In this document: positions 1 to 9,079 of the stretch, one piece after another | Layout of the letters: each line of letters starts with the position of its first letter | Position numbering within the stretch: position 1 is the first letter of the stretch | Assembly: GCA_001296005.1 (NCBI GenBank) | Contig: LJHR01000011.1 | Location: 124,001-188,000, forward strand | DNA: 64,000 bases | From: an alpha proteobacterium AAP38 | GTDB taxonomy: Bacteria > Pseudomonadota > Alphaproteobacteria > Azospirillales > Azospirillaceae | Direction: 5' to 3' | The notes under the pieces: model-generated | Seen by the model: the letters and a program-made list of their open reading frames with translations, nothing else | What the model was told of the DNA's origin: nothing | Databases searched by the model: none | Position numbers and translations under genes: made by a program

Positions 1-474
1 CCATCCTTCCGGGAAAAGCTGACCCGGACGCAGCGGAAGGCAGCGGCGGCGGGGGTGATCGTCGATACACTGAACCCCGATGAATGGTCCTTGGCCGCCG
101 ACCTGTTCCTGTCCCTGCATGCTGACCGGTTCGGGGATCGCAGCCTGTTTACCCGCTTCCCCTGGGCGGCCGACTTTGTGCGGGCAGCGCTTCCGGGCCT
201 GCTGGCCGATGGTGCCGTCCATATCGTCGCCCTGCGCAGCGGGGGGGAAATCACAGGGATGTGCCTGTGCATGGTGGGAGCCGACCATCTGGGTTACTGG
301 AATGCCGGGTTCCGGGCAGTGATGGAGCCGTTTTCGCCCGGTGTCCTGATGCTGCATGCCGCCCTGCGCGAGGCGGCGACGCGGGGGCTGGCTGAATTTG
401 ACCTGCTGCGCGGGCTGGAGGCCTATAAGGATCGCTGGGCCACGGGCCGGCGGCGGATCGGACGGTTGCCATGA
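1..474 (+). CDS. GNAT-family acetyltransferase (CelD/BioF2-like), 3' end
   Basis: The reading frame is open from the first base of the window with no stop, so this is the C-terminal part (about 157 residues) of a gene that starts upstream. The internal GTG at 55 is not a likely start. The tail has the pattern of the BioF2/CelD-like acetyltransferase domain: an RFGDRSLF-like segment, a long helix (HAALREAATRG) and a terminal FDLLRGLEAYKDRW block, which in the family normally reads FDFxRGxExYKxxW. Family members are usually found in exopolysaccharide or cellulose loci. It overlaps the next gene by 4 nt (ATGA), so the two are translationally coupled. The N-terminal half and the exact substrate cannot be judged here. 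Confidence 0.75.
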   Translation, partial: PSFREKLTRTQRKAAAAGVIVDTLNPDEWSLAADLFLSLHADRFGDRSLFTRFPWAADFVRAALPGLLADGAVHIVALRSGGEITGMCLCMVGADHLGYWNAGFRAVMEPFSPGVLMLHAALREAATRGLAEFDLLRGLEAYKDRWATGRRRIGRLP

Positions 475-1337
475 CGCCGCTGCCCCCCGACCCCTGGTCC
501 ATCGCCATCTATCAGGGGCCTGATCCGCTGCACCTGTCACCCTTGGCCGGCGGCGATGGGCCGGTGATGACGCGGGAACAGGTGACGGATGTCCGCGCCC
601 GCTTCGTGGCTGATCCGTTCCTGTTTCCCCATGGCGGGCTCTGGCACCTGTTCTTTGAGGTGTTGAACCATGATAGCGGTCTGGGAGAACTGGGATGGGC
701 CAGCAGCACCGACCTGACCCGCTGGACCTATCAGCGCATCGTGCTGCGCGAGGGGTTTCACCTCTCCTATCCGCAGGTCTTCGCCCATGACGGGCAGATC
801 TACATGCTGCCGGAAACGCTGGATGCGGGGGCGGTGCGGCTCTATCGCGCCGAACCGTTTCCCACGCGCTGGGTGCCCGTGGCGGATTTGGTGACGGGCC
901 GGCTGGCCGACCCCAGCTTGTTCCAGCATGATGGACGTTGGTGGATGTTTGCCTGCCCCACGCCCGACCGGCATGACGCGCTGGTGCTCTATCATGCCGA
1001 TGATCTGTTCGGGCCGTGGCATCCGCATCCGGCCAATCCGTTGCGCCACTCCTCCCCCTCCGGGTCGCGCCCTGGCGGCCGTGTGGTGGCGTGGAAGGGT
1101 GGTCTTTACCGTCTGGCGCAGGATTGCGGCCCCCGTTATGGCCATGGCCTGCGGGCCTTTGCCATCACGGTGCTGACCCCGACCCGGTATCAGGAGGTGG
1201 AATGCCCCGAAAGCCCGGTTCTGACAGCCAGCGGCCAGGGTTGGAACGGCAAGGGCATGCACCATGCCGATATCTGGCCCTGGGCCGGCGGCGTCATCGC
1301 CGCCGTCGATGGCCTGTGGCGGGAGCCATCCCAATAA
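471..1337 (+). CDS. Glycan-associated beta-propeller protein (GINT1 N-terminal-like)
   Basis: A 288-residue protein with no signal peptide. It carries repeated propeller-blade motifs: VADPFLFP followed by WHLFFE near residues 46-63, then YPQVF..DGQIYMLPE near 100 and ADPSLFQHDGRWWMFA near 147-161. This pattern matches the five-bladed, GH43-like domain found at the N terminus of glucosamine inositolphosphorylceramide transferases and in bacterial polysaccharide loci. It overlaps the preceding acetyltransferase by 4 nt, so the pair is probably the end of a surface-glycan operon. I see no proof of catalytic activity; a sugar-binding or transferase-accessory role is equally possible. It ends at a hairpin shared with the convergent phaZ gene. 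Confidence 0.6.
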   Translation: MTPLPPDPWSIAIYQGPDPLHLSPLAGGDGPVMTREQVTDVRARFVADPFLFPHGGLWHLFFEVLNHDSGLGELGWASSTDLTRWTYQRIVLREGFHLSYPQVFAHDGQIYMLPETLDAGAVRLYRAEPFPTRWVPVADLVTGRLADPSLFQHDGRWWMFACPTPDRHDALVLYHADDLFGPWHPHPANPLRHSSPSGSRPGGRVVAWKGGLYRLAQDCGPRYGHGLRAFAITVLTPTRYQEVECPESPVLTASGQGWNGKGMHHADIWPWAGGVIAAVDGLWREPSQ

Positions 1338-1340
1338 AAA

Positions 1341-1370
1341 GGGGCGCCGATCCGTCAGGACCGGCGCCCC
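1341..1370. terminator. Bidirectional hairpin terminator between convergent genes
   Basis: A perfect 9-bp stem (1341-1349 with 1362-1370) of GGGGCGCCG type, preceded by AAAAA at 1336-1340. The A run becomes a T tail for transcripts coming from phaZ on the minus strand, so it fits best as the phaZ terminator while also lying just past the upstream plus-strand stop codon. Confidence 0.7.
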
Positions 1371-1396
1371 CGCCTTATCGTGATTTCCCCCGTCAC

Positions 1397-2650
1397 TCAG
1401 GCCGCGGCGGTCGTCTTCCGCCCGGCGCGCACCGCGTCATTTTCCAGGATGAAGCGACGCACGCGCGGCTCGATATCTTCGCGCCATTTGCGGCCATTGA
1501 AAATACCATAATGGCCGACCGCCTTTTGCAGGTGGTTGTGTTTCTTGGCCTCGGGAATGCTGCTGCACAGGCCATGGGCAGCGATGGTCTGGCCGGGGGC
1601 GGAGATATCGTCCAACTCCCCTTCCACCGTCAGCAGGGCCGTCTTTTCGATGGCCGAAGGATCGACCGTCATGCCGCGCCACTTCATGCGGCCATTGGGC
1701 AGGGCGCGTTCCTGGAAGACCTGATTGACGGTCTGCAGGTAGAATTCCGCTGTTAGATCCATGACGGACAGATATTCATCATAGAACTTGCGATGGGCTT
1801 CCGCACTTTCCCCATCGCCGCGCACCAGATGGCGGAACAGCTTCATATGTTCGCCGACATGGCGGTCCAGGTTCATTGACATGAAGCCCGTCAACTGCAC
1901 GAAGCCCGGATACACCTGACGCAGGGCGCCGGGGTAATAGAAGGGCACAGTCGTGACGACATTGCGTTCAAACCAGCCAATATCCTTGTCCACGGCCAGC
2001 TGCGTCACCACCGTCGGGGCGGCAGCCGTATCGATCGGCCCACCCATCAGGGTCATGGAGGCGGGCTGGCACGGATCATCCAGCTGTGCCATCAGGGCGA
2101 CGGCGGCCAGCGTCGGCACCGCCGGCTGACACACGGCCATGACATGCGTGTTGGGTCCTAAGTGACGGATGAAATCCATCACATAGTCCATGTAATCTTC
2201 CAGGTCGAAACGACCCTTGGACAGCGGCACCAGCTTGGCGTCGTGCCAGTCGGTGATATAGACATCGTGATTGGGCAGCAGCGCCTGAACCGTCCCGCGC
2301 AGCAGGGTCGCATAATGGCCCGACATCGGCGCGACCAGCAGCAGCTTCGGGTCATCGCGCGGAATGGCGCGGGCGAAATTCACCAGATTGCCGAACGGCT
2401 TTTCCAGCACAACCTGTTCGGTCACTGCCACATCGCGGCCATTGATGTGCGTGGTCGGCAGCCCGAAATCCGGCTTGCCCCAGCGGCGCGTGGTGCGGTT
2501 GATCAGTTCCGCGCCTGCCGCGACCGCGCGACCGACCTTGGTATAGGAGGCGGGAAGGAACGGGTTCTGGAAGGTCTGTTGCGTGGCCTCCGCCATCAGG
2601 CGCAGGGGCGTCAGGGCGGCATGTTGAAGATCATACAGGTGATAGAGCAC
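1397..2650 (-). CDS. phaZ: Intracellular poly(3-hydroxybutyrate) depolymerase (PhaZ type)
   Basis: A 417-residue cytoplasmic protein starting MLYHLYDLQHAALTP, typical of intracellular PHB depolymerases of the PhaZ1 class (usual length about 400-420). These hydrolyse native PHB granules to 3-hydroxybutyrate oligomers. An alpha/beta-hydrolase nucleophile elbow is visible as VCQPA with Cys174 in place of serine, as in the Cupriavidus PhaZ1 group. The acid Asp (GELDDISA, near 340) and the His of the C-terminal VGHYGIFNG are present. It stands alone, convergent with the upstream glycan genes and with a 381-bp upstream gap containing one sequence like the ACCGGT operator. No phaC or phasin gene is in the window. 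Confidence 0.9.
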   Translation of the reverse strand: MLYHLYDLQHAALTPLRLMAEATQQTFQNPFLPASYTKVGRAVAAGAELINRTTRRWGKPDFGLPTTHINGRDVAVTEQVVLEKPFGNLVNFARAIPRDDPKLLLVAPMSGHYATLLRGTVQALLPNHDVYITDWHDAKLVPLSKGRFDLEDYMDYVMDFIRHLGPNTHVMAVCQPAVPTLAAVALMAQLDDPCQPASMTLMGGPIDTAAAPTVVTQLAVDKDIGWFERNVVTTVPFYYPGALRQVYPGFVQLTGFMSMNLDRHVGEHMKLFRHLVRGDGESAEAHRKFYDEYLSVMDLTAEFYLQTVNQVFQERALPNGRMKWRGMTVDPSAIEKTALLTVEGELDDISAPGQTIAAHGLCSSIPEAKKHNHLQKAVGHYGIFNGRKWREDIEPRVRRFILENDAVRAGRKTTAAA

Positions 2651-3031
2651 TGTGAACGTCCCCTTTCAACCAAGCCACCATCCCCACTCTGGATGGCGCT
2701 CAAACCTTTGAACCCAACCCCGGCGGACACCCGTCCGGGGACCCTCGATAGCGGTACCCCTGCGGCACCCTGTCTCAGGTGCGTAGCCTAACCACGCTTG
2801 GACAGCTTGCAACAGATAAATCTCGAAACCGTTAAGATGACTTCCAGGCGACTAAAGTAGGGGGTGGTCCGTGACACCGGTCTCACCTGCCTTGTGCGGG
2901 AGCTGTTTACATATCAGACAGATGTATGTTGCTGCGTAGGTCAGGTCGAGCCGAAGGCGAGTCCTGACAGGACCTGTTCTGTCAGGATGAGGTATCCGCC
3001 TCGACCGTGACCCACAGTAGAACCACCCATG
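2651..3031. other. Intergenic region upstream of phaZ
   Basis: 381 bp with no convincing ORF between the phaZ start and the recR stop. It holds an operator-like sequence at 2872-2885 (TGAC-ACCGGT-CTCA) and a perfect 9-bp inverted repeat at 2962-2970/2979-2987 with an 8-nt loop. The repeat lies 45 nt past the recR stop and lacks a T run, so it could be a weak recR terminator or a protein-binding site for phaZ. Confidence 0.5.
2962..2987. repeat. Inverted repeat TCCTGACAG/CTGTCAGGA
   Basis: Nine perfectly complementary base pairs separated by GACCTGTT. It is placed between recR (convergent side) and the long phaZ leader. No T tail is present on either strand, so an operator or a rho-assisted terminator are both possible. 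Confidence 0.5.
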
Positions 3032-3625
3032 TCACAGGCTGCGGCGTGACCGGAGTGCTGCTGTCAGGGTGCCATCGTCCAGATAATCCAGCTCACCGCC
3101 CACGGGCACGCCATGGGCCAGCCGCGACAGGCCCACGCCGCAAGGCGCCAGCCGGTCGGACAGGTAATGCGCCGTGGTCTGTCCGCCGACGGTGGCGTTA
3201 AGCGCCAGGATCACCTCCTGCACCTCTGGTCGGCTGGCACGTTCCAGCAGGCTGGGGATGGAAAGATCGTCCGGCCCGATCCCGTCCAGCGCCGACAAGG
3301 TGCCGCCCAGCACATGGTAACGCCCCCGGAACGCCCCCGTCCGCTCCAGCGCCCAGAGGTCGCCCACATCCTCCACGACGCAAAGCAATCCCGAGTCGCG
3401 GTGATGGTCGGCGCAGATGGTGCAGGGATCGTGGCTGTCCAGGTTGCCGCAGACCGAGCAGGTGCGGATGGATGCCGCCGCCGCGGCCAGCGCCTCACCC
3501 AACGGCGCCATCAGACTGTCGCGCCGCTTGATTAGATGCAGCGCCACGCGCCGCGCCGACCTGGGGCCCAGGCCGGGCAGCTTGGCCAGCAACTGAATAA
3601 GGCGGTCAATATCCGGTCCGATCAT
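3032..3625 (-). CDS. recR: Recombination mediator protein RecR
   Basis: A 197-residue protein beginning [10 protein letters not shown], the normal RecR length (about 200). The frame is open further upstream, but that extension is the antisense shadow of the chemoreceptor gene, so the ATG at 3625 is taken as the start. Domains in order: a helix-hairpin-helix ([14 protein letters not shown], 13-26), a C4 zinc finger (Cys56, 59, 68, 71), a Toprim domain from about residue 79, and the C-terminal segment. RecR works with RecF/RecO to load RecA on gapped DNA. The usual dnaX-ybaB partners are absent; instead the gene follows a chemoreceptor by 49 bp. Confidence 0.95.
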   Translation of the reverse strand: MIGPDIDRLIQLLAKLPGLGPRSARRVALHLIKRRDSLMAPLGEALAAAAASIRTCSVCGNLDSHDPCTICADHHRDSGLLCVVEDVGDLWALERTGAFRGRYHVLGGTLSALDGIGPDDLSIPSLLERASRPEVQEVILALNATVGGQTTAHYLSDRLAPCGVGLSRLAHGVPVGGELDYLDDGTLTAALRSRRSL

Positions 3626-3674
3626 GGCGGCGACGCTACAGGATGTTCGCCGAATGTTCCAGAAAAACCTGTTT

Positions 3675-5372
3675 CTATCCTGCGCCATTGGCGGCGGTCC
3701 GCCGGATATCCACCGCGAAATGCTCCACCTGTCGCGCCAATGCGCCGGCCTGTTCCACCAGTTCCTGGGTCCAGCGTTCAACCCCGGCGGCGCTGTCAAG
3801 CGCGGCACTGGCCCCTTGCGAGATGCCGCTGACCTGCTCGGACACGGCGCGCGAGGCGCTGGCGGCCTGTGCCGTATTGTCAGAAACGCCGGCGATGGTG
3901 GCCGCCTGCTCCTCCACGGCGCTGGCGATGGCGGCGGCGTTGCCATTCACGGCCTCGATGGTGGCGGCGATACGGCCGATGGCGGCCACCGCGTCCGCCA
4001 CCGTCTGCGACAGGGAGGCGATCTGGCGGGTGATTTCGTCGGTCGCCCGCGCCGTCTGTCCGGCCAGGCTTTTCACCTCGCCCGCCACCACGGCAAAGCC
4101 CTTGCCCGCCTCGCCGGCCCGTGCCGCCTCGATGGTGGCGTTCAGCGCCAGAAGGTTGGTCTGCGATGCGATATCGCTGATCAGGGCGACCACCGCGCCG
4201 ATATGGCCGGCGGCGGTGGACAGGCCGTTCATTACCTGCCGGGCGGTGTCCGCCTCTGCCACGGCGCTCTGGGTGACGCTTGTGGCGGTGCTGACCTGCC
4301 GCGCGATCTCGGCACTGGCGATGCCCAGTTCCTCTGCCGCCCCTGCCACCGATTGCACATTGCTGGCCGCATCCTGGGTGGCGCTGGCGATGGCGGTGGA
4401 GGAGATGGTGGTTTCGCGTGCCTTTTCCGCCATGTCGCTGGTCAGGGCATGGACCTTGCCGATCCCTTCTACGATCGCCTGAACCGCCACTTTCACCTGC
4501 CGGTCGATGGCGTCGGCCACCTGTTCCATCGTCTGGCGGCGTTCGGCCTCGGCCTGCGCGGTGGCGGCGGCGTTCTGCTGTTCCAGGGCGGCATTGGCGA
4601 CGGCGACATCGCGGAAATGGCCGGTGGCGGCCACCATTTCCGTCAACTCGTCACCATTATTGCAAATGGGCAGGGTGACCGCCGTATCCCCCGCCGCCAG
4701 CCGGCCCATGACATTGGTCAACCCCTGGATCGGCCCGATGATGGCGCGGCCCACCAGGGCCAGGATGGTGATCATCACCAGCAGGGTCACGCCATAGGCC
4801 GCCCCCGTCACCATGCGGGACTTCGCCATCCAGTCGCGCCGTTCCGCCTCCGCCCGGTCGGCCCTCGCCGTGACCAGCGCATCGACAGCATCCAACTGGC
4901 TTTTGATCTCCTCCGCCAGTCCATCAATCTGGTCATCCAGTTCGGCGAAACGGGCGGTGTCGGCCCGCCCCTCCACAGCCTTCACCAATCCGTCGCGCAT
5001 GGCCAGGGTCAGGGCGGCGGTATCGGTCACGGCCTTGGCGGTGTGCGCCTTCTCCGCCGCTGTGGCGGTCGCTGACAATTGCGCCGTCAGGGCGGCGAGC
5101 GCGTCCAGCCCCTCACGCATGGCCTTGGTACGCTCGGCGCTGACGGCACCGTCATCCTTGTCGACGATCACATCCATGGCCACTAGGCTCATTTCCGTGG
5201 CAAGCGCACCGGCCTTGTGAACCAGTTTCAGATAGGCCTCTGCCTGATCGGAAATGGCCGATTTCTGTACCGAGACCCGGTCAACAATGAAGAAGGTGGC
5301 GGCCAGGGTGGACAGCCCGACAAAGGCGATCACGCCGACAGCGATGAGTTTCATCCGGATGGTCCAACGCAA
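3675..5372 (-). CDS. Methyl-accepting chemotaxis protein
   Basis: A 565-residue transmembrane chemoreceptor. TM1 lies at about 8-30 and TM2 at about 188-209, with a mostly helical periplasmic domain of about 155 residues between them. A HAMP linker (about 211-262) and the cytoplasmic signalling domain follow, with the highly conserved tip [20 protein letters not shown] near residue 400 that contacts CheA/CheW. The start is a TTG at 5372 preceded by GGAGG at 6 nt; an in-frame ATG (MKLIAV) six codons later is the alternative. The helical sensor has no recognisable ligand motif, so the stimulus is unknown. It ends with no CheB/CheR-binding pentapeptide. Confidence 0.93.
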   Translation of the reverse strand: MRWTIRMKLIAVGVIAFVGLSTLAATFFIVDRVSVQKSAISDQAEAYLKLVHKAGALATEMSLVAMDVIVDKDDGAVSAERTKAMREGLDALAALTAQLSATATAAEKAHTAKAVTDTAALTLAMRDGLVKAVEGRADTARFAELDDQIDGLAEEIKSQLDAVDALVTARADRAEAERRDWMAKSRMVTGAAYGVTLLVMITILALVGRAIIGPIQGLTNVMGRLAAGDTAVTLPICNNGDELTEMVAATGHFRDVAVANAALEQQNAAATAQAEAERRQTMEQVADAIDRQVKVAVQAIVEGIGKVHALTSDMAEKARETTISSTAIASATQDAASNVQSVAGAAEELGIASAEIARQVSTATSVTQSAVAEADTARQVMNGLSTAAGHIGAVVALISDIASQTNLLALNATIEAARAGEAGKGFAVVAGEVKSLAGQTARATDEITRQIASLSQTVADAVAAIGRIAATIEAVNGNAAAIASAVEEQAATIAGVSDNTAQAASASRAVSEQVSGISQGASAALDSAAGVERWTQELVEQAGALARQVEHFAVDIRRTAANGAG

Positions 5373-5486
5373 GGGGAACCTCCATTATCGCTGTCTGATA
5401 TAAGGTCAGGCTACGCCTCCTTTTCGGGATCACAACACCCATTTCATCGCGGTTAGGCTGTAGCTATGGCCGTGCCACGCATGGCT

Positions 5487-7982
5487 TCAGGTGCCGCGCC
5501 GCTTGGCCCGGGCCGTGGGTTCGGCGATCAGGGGATCGTCGGGCCAGTAATGGCGGGGGTAGCGTCCGGCCAGTTCCTTTTTCACATCCTTGTACGAACC
5601 GGCCCAGAACCCGGCCAGATCCCTTGTCACCTGCACCGGCCTGTGCGCAGGCGACAGAAGATGCAGCAGCACGGGGATGCGCCCACCGCCCAGGCGCGGC
5701 GTCTCCGCCAGGCCGAAAAGTTCCTGCAACCGCACCGCCAGCACGGGTTCTTCACCCGAGTAGTCAATGGGGATGCGGTTGCCGGTGGGCACCGTCAGAT
5801 GCGTGGGGATTTCCGCATCCATGGCCTGCCGCTGGTTCCAGTCCAGGATGCCGGTTAGGGCCGAATGCAGGTCCACCCGGTCCAGATGCGACCGCCGCGT
5901 CACACCCGACAGGTACGGTGCCAGCCAATCCTCCAAGGTAGCCAGCAGCCCCTCGTCAGAGACATCGGGCCAGCGGTCAGGCGATGCCCGATGCAGGAAA
6001 TTCACGCGCCGCCGCCATCCCTCCAACTCCTTGCTCCAGGGCAGACAGGCAAGACCCATGGCCCTCACCCCCTCCAGCATGGCCGGCAGGACCAGATCAG
6101 GGGGCGGACTGTTCAGCGGTTCATCCTTCAGCGACAGTTCAAACAGACGGCGGCGTCGGCGGGCCTGCACAATCTGCTCCCGCCCGTCCCACACCACTTC
6201 CGTCTCTGCCCGGATCACGTCGGCAAAGGCCTCTTCCAATGCGGATTGCGTGACCGGTGCCGCCAGGAAGATGCGTGCGTCACGCCCCTGACCGTCCAGA
6301 TCGGCGACGGCCAGCAGGTCGGCGGCGGCCAGCGCGTCGGTCGGGTCCAGCATGGCCCCGCGCCCGCTCGACAGGCGGAACTGCCCCGCCGCCCCCGCCC
6401 GCCGCTGCCCGATCCGGTCGGGATAGGCCAGCGCCAGCAGCAGGCCGGCATCCTCATGGTCCACCGGCCCTGCCGGCCCCCCCACCTGCCGTTCCAACTG
6501 CCGCGCCTGATCCAGCGCCTGATGCAGGGCGCTGCGATCGACATCGCCGCCACGCCCGCGTTCATCCAGATGTTCCAGGCGGGTGCGCAGGTCGGCATCC
6601 CGCCGTCCGCCGCCGCGCAGAATATCCCGCTCGCTGATCAAGGCCGCGATGCGGCAGGCCAGCCTGGTGCGGCCCAGTTCCTTCCCGCGCAGCACCAGAT
6701 GCGCCAGTCGCGGATGCACGCCCAGGCCGGCCATGGCCTTGCCATGGGCCGTGATGCGCAGGGCATCGTCGATGGCACCCAGCTGTTGCAGCAGCTTGCG
6801 TGCCTGGGCCAGCGTTGATGCTGGCGGACTGTCCAACCAGGACAGTTCATCGGCATCGATAATCCCCCATTGCGCCAGTTCCAGGGCCAGCGGCGTCAGG
6901 TCGGCGCGCGTGATCTCGGCGGCGGTGAAGGGGATCAGGGCGCGGTCGCTGGCCTCCGACCATAACCGGTAACAGACACCCGCCGACAGGCGCCCGGCGC
7001 GGCCCCGGCGCTGATCGACGGAGGCGCGGGAGGATTTGACGGTTTCCAGCCGTCCCATGCCGCTGCGCGGATCAAACCGCTGCAAACGCGACAGGCCGCT
7101 ATCGATAACGATGCGGATGCCCTCAATGGTCAGGCTGGTTTCGGCGATGCTGGTGGACAGCACCACCTTGCGCTGGCCCGCCGGGGCGGGACGGATGGCG
7201 ATATCCTGGGCCTCCAGGCTCATATCGCCATAAAGCGGGGTCAGCAGGACATTGGCGGGCAGGGGACCGTCGGCCAGCAGCCTTTCCACCCGCCGGATCT
7301 CCCCGCTGCCGGGCAGGAAGGCCAGGACGGAGCCATCTTCCTCGGCTAGCGCGCGGCGGATCGTACGGGCCATATGCTCATCCGCGCGATCCGTCGGCCC
7401 CGGTTCCACCCAGCGCGTCTCAACGGGAAAGGCGCGGCCTTCCGACGTGATCAGCGGTGCGCCGCCCAGCAGGGCCGCCACCGGCCCCCCATCCAAGGTC
7501 GCTGACATCACCACCAGCCGCAGATCATCGCGCAGCAGCTCGCGCGTCTGCAGACAAAAGGCCAGCGCCAGATCGGCGTCCAGGCTGCGCTCGTGAAACT
7601 CATCGAACAGCACCGCAGCCACGCCTTCCAGCGAGGCGTCGGATTGCAGGCGGCGCAGGAAAATCCCCTCTGTCACCACCTCGATCCGGGTGGCCGCCGA
7701 GACGCGGGCATCCATGCGCACACGGTAACCGACCGTCTGCCCCACCTCCTCGCCCAGCATCTGCGCCATGCGCCGCGCGGCGCCACGTGCGGCCAGACGG
7801 CGGGGTTCCAGCATGATGATGCGCCCCCCCGCTGCCCAGCTCTGGTCCAGCAGGGCCAGCGGCACCCGCGTCGTCTTGCCGGCCCCCGGCGGGGCCTGCA
7901 GCACGGCGGTCGAGCCGTTGTTTAGCGCCGACAGCAGCGCCGGCAGGGCTTCATCAATGGGAAGGGCGGGAAAGTCGGGCAT
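5487..7982 (-). CDS. hrpB: ATP-dependent RNA helicase HrpB (DEAH family)
   Basis: An 831-residue DEAH-type helicase of normal HrpB length. Visible motifs are the P loop PPGAGKTT (31-38), motif Ia LEPRRLAARGAA, a DEAH-box variant DEFHER near 126, SAT (MSATLDGGP), STSIAETSLT, and QRRGRAGR (motif VI). HrpB-specific C-terminal sequence follows, including RVNFLHRASPDRWPD, and the terminal PRHYWPDDPLIAEPT block typical of the family. HrpB proteins are cytoplasmic and non-essential; the RNA substrate is not well established. The gene is single, upstream of the chemoreceptor on the same strand. A large palindromic repeat lies immediately upstream at 8016-8098. Confidence 0.93.
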   Translation of the reverse strand: MPDFPALPIDEALPALLSALNNGSTAVLQAPPGAGKTTRVPLALLDQSWAAGGRIIMLEPRRLAARGAARRMAQMLGEEVGQTVGYRVRMDARVSAATRIEVVTEGIFLRRLQSDASLEGVAAVLFDEFHERSLDADLALAFCLQTRELLRDDLRLVVMSATLDGGPVAALLGGAPLITSEGRAFPVETRWVEPGPTDRADEHMARTIRRALAEEDGSVLAFLPGSGEIRRVERLLADGPLPANVLLTPLYGDMSLEAQDIAIRPAPAGQRKVVLSTSIAETSLTIEGIRIVIDSGLSRLQRFDPRSGMGRLETVKSSRASVDQRRGRAGRLSAGVCYRLWSEASDRALIPFTAAEITRADLTPLALELAQWGIIDADELSWLDSPPASTLAQARKLLQQLGAIDDALRITAHGKAMAGLGVHPRLAHLVLRGKELGRTRLACRIAALISERDILRGGGRRDADLRTRLEHLDERGRGGDVDRSALHQALDQARQLERQVGGPAGPVDHEDAGLLLALAYPDRIGQRRAGAAGQFRLSSGRGAMLDPTDALAAADLLAVADLDGQGRDARIFLAAPVTQSALEEAFADVIRAETEVVWDGREQIVQARRRRRLFELSLKDEPLNSPPPDLVLPAMLEGVRAMGLACLPWSKELEGWRRRVNFLHRASPDRWPDVSDEGLLATLEDWLAPYLSGVTRRSHLDRVDLHSALTGILDWNQRQAMDAEIPTHLTVPTGNRIPIDYSGEEPVLAVRLQELFGLAETPRLGGGRIPVLLHLLSPAHRPVQVTRDLAGFWAGSYKDVKKELAGRYPRHYWPDDPLIAEPTARAKRRGT

Positions 7983-8015
7983 AGGGCGATGCTATAGCGG
8001 GACCCCCGCGACTTG

Positions 8016-8098
8016 TGTAGCGCGGATTAGCGCCAGCGTAATCCGCGGCTTAACGGCACCGATTTTCCGCGGATTACGCGTCGCTAATCCGCGCTACA
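8016..8098. repeat. REP/BIME-like palindromic repeat pair
   Basis: Two head-to-head copies of a unit built on GTAGCGCGGATTAGCG...CGTAATCCGCG. The outer arms 8016-8032 and 8082-8098 are a perfect 17-bp inverted repeat, and the inner arms 8037-8048 and 8067-8078 a perfect 12-bp one. Each unit is itself a small palindrome. Similar TAATCCGC-type repeats are dispersed in many proteobacterial genomes. The outer arm supplies the TAG stop codon of the adjacent lipoprotein gene. Confidence 0.8.
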
Positions 8099-8897
8099 TC
8101 CCCGGCACACCCATCCATGCGGTAATGTCGAAATAAATCTTCACCCGCTGGCCCTCAACATTCTCCAGTTCCAGCACGTCAAAGCTTTTGCCGTCGCGCT
8201 GGAACAGCGACTGCGTCACCCGTTTCCAGCCGGGGTAGAGTACTGCAACCACCTTATATTCCAGCGGTACGCCCTCGTGGCTGCCGGCCAGCGGTTGGGA
8301 GAAGGTGATAGCGCTGTTGAAATAATCGCCGGTGCCGCTGCCGGGCGGCAGTTCGCCCTTGGCGCGGTGATCGGCCAGCAGCTTGTCGTACACCTCAACC
8401 GCCATGGCATCGCCCGACCGGCGGGCAATGTTGAACCAATAAGAGGCATGCTGGTTCAGGTTGGCGGATTTGGAGAGTTTTGACAGCCGCCACAGGGACA
8501 TGGCTGCCTGCCCATGCCCCTTTTTGGCCAGGTCCAGCAGCATGTCGAACCCGTCGCCCACCTTGTCCGGCCCGGCGGCACCAAAGGACAGCATGGTGGC
8601 GTAGCGGTATTTGCCTTCCGGGCTACCGGCTTCCGCAGCCTTCTGCCACACCGACAGGTGTGTGGCCGCATCTGTACTGCCCCTGGAATGGGCCTCCGCC
8701 TCTGCCAGCGCTGCTGCGGCCTCTGCCGGTTCGACCGGCGGCGTGATGGGACCGTCGGGCAGGTTGGCGACAAAGCGGCTGTCGGGCGGGCGTTCGACCA
8801 GGGCGACCGGCTTCGGCGTGCCGCATGCCGCCAACAGCAGCAGGGCGCAGAGGGCGGCCAGCGGAGCAAGGCGGGTGTGCAAGCGCAGAACTCCCAT
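8094..8897 (-). CDS. Putative lipoprotein with Sel1-like repeat
   Basis: A 267-residue predicted lipoprotein. A hydrophobic signal (LAPLAALCALLLLAAC) ends in a lipobox with lipidated Cys25. Residues about 80-175 form alpha-helical Sel1/TPR-like repeats (WQKAAEAGSPEGKYRYATML and AMSLWRLSKLSKSAN). The C-terminal third (about 190-267) looks beta-rich and has no family I recognise. The function is unknown; such proteins often act as envelope scaffolds. The final codons and TAG stop lie inside the palindromic repeat at 8016-8098, suggesting that the repeat inserted at the 3' end and may have changed the original C terminus. Confidence 0.75.
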   Translation of the reverse strand: MGVLRLHTRLAPLAALCALLLLAACGTPKPVALVERPPDSRFVANLPDGPITPPVEPAEAAAALAEAEAHSRGSTDAATHLSVWQKAAEAGSPEGKYRYATMLSFGAAGPDKVGDGFDMLLDLAKKGHGQAAMSLWRLSKLSKSANLNQHASYWFNIARRSGDAMAVEVYDKLLADHRAKGELPPGSGTGDYFNSAITFSQPLAGSHEGVPLEYKVVAVLYPGWKRVTQSLFQRDGKSFDVLELENVEGQRVKIYFDITAWMGVPGM

Positions 8898-9079
8898 GAC
8901 GGTACAACCGACACGACTGTCGCTTGCCCGCGGGCCCCGGTCAATGCGCCTGCCGGCCTACCCCAATTGTGTGGAAAAATCGCCCTTGGCCCAAGGGTTT
9001 GACCATGGCGCTTCAAATCCGGGTTCCGACTGTCTAGTATGGCCGCTTGTTCCACCATTAGCGGGTAGCCGCGAAAGAC

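Noticed and set aside
3626-3946. N-terminal extension of RecR by 107 codons.
   Set aside because: It is the antisense strand of the chemoreceptor C terminus and has no similarity to RecR; family length favours 3625.
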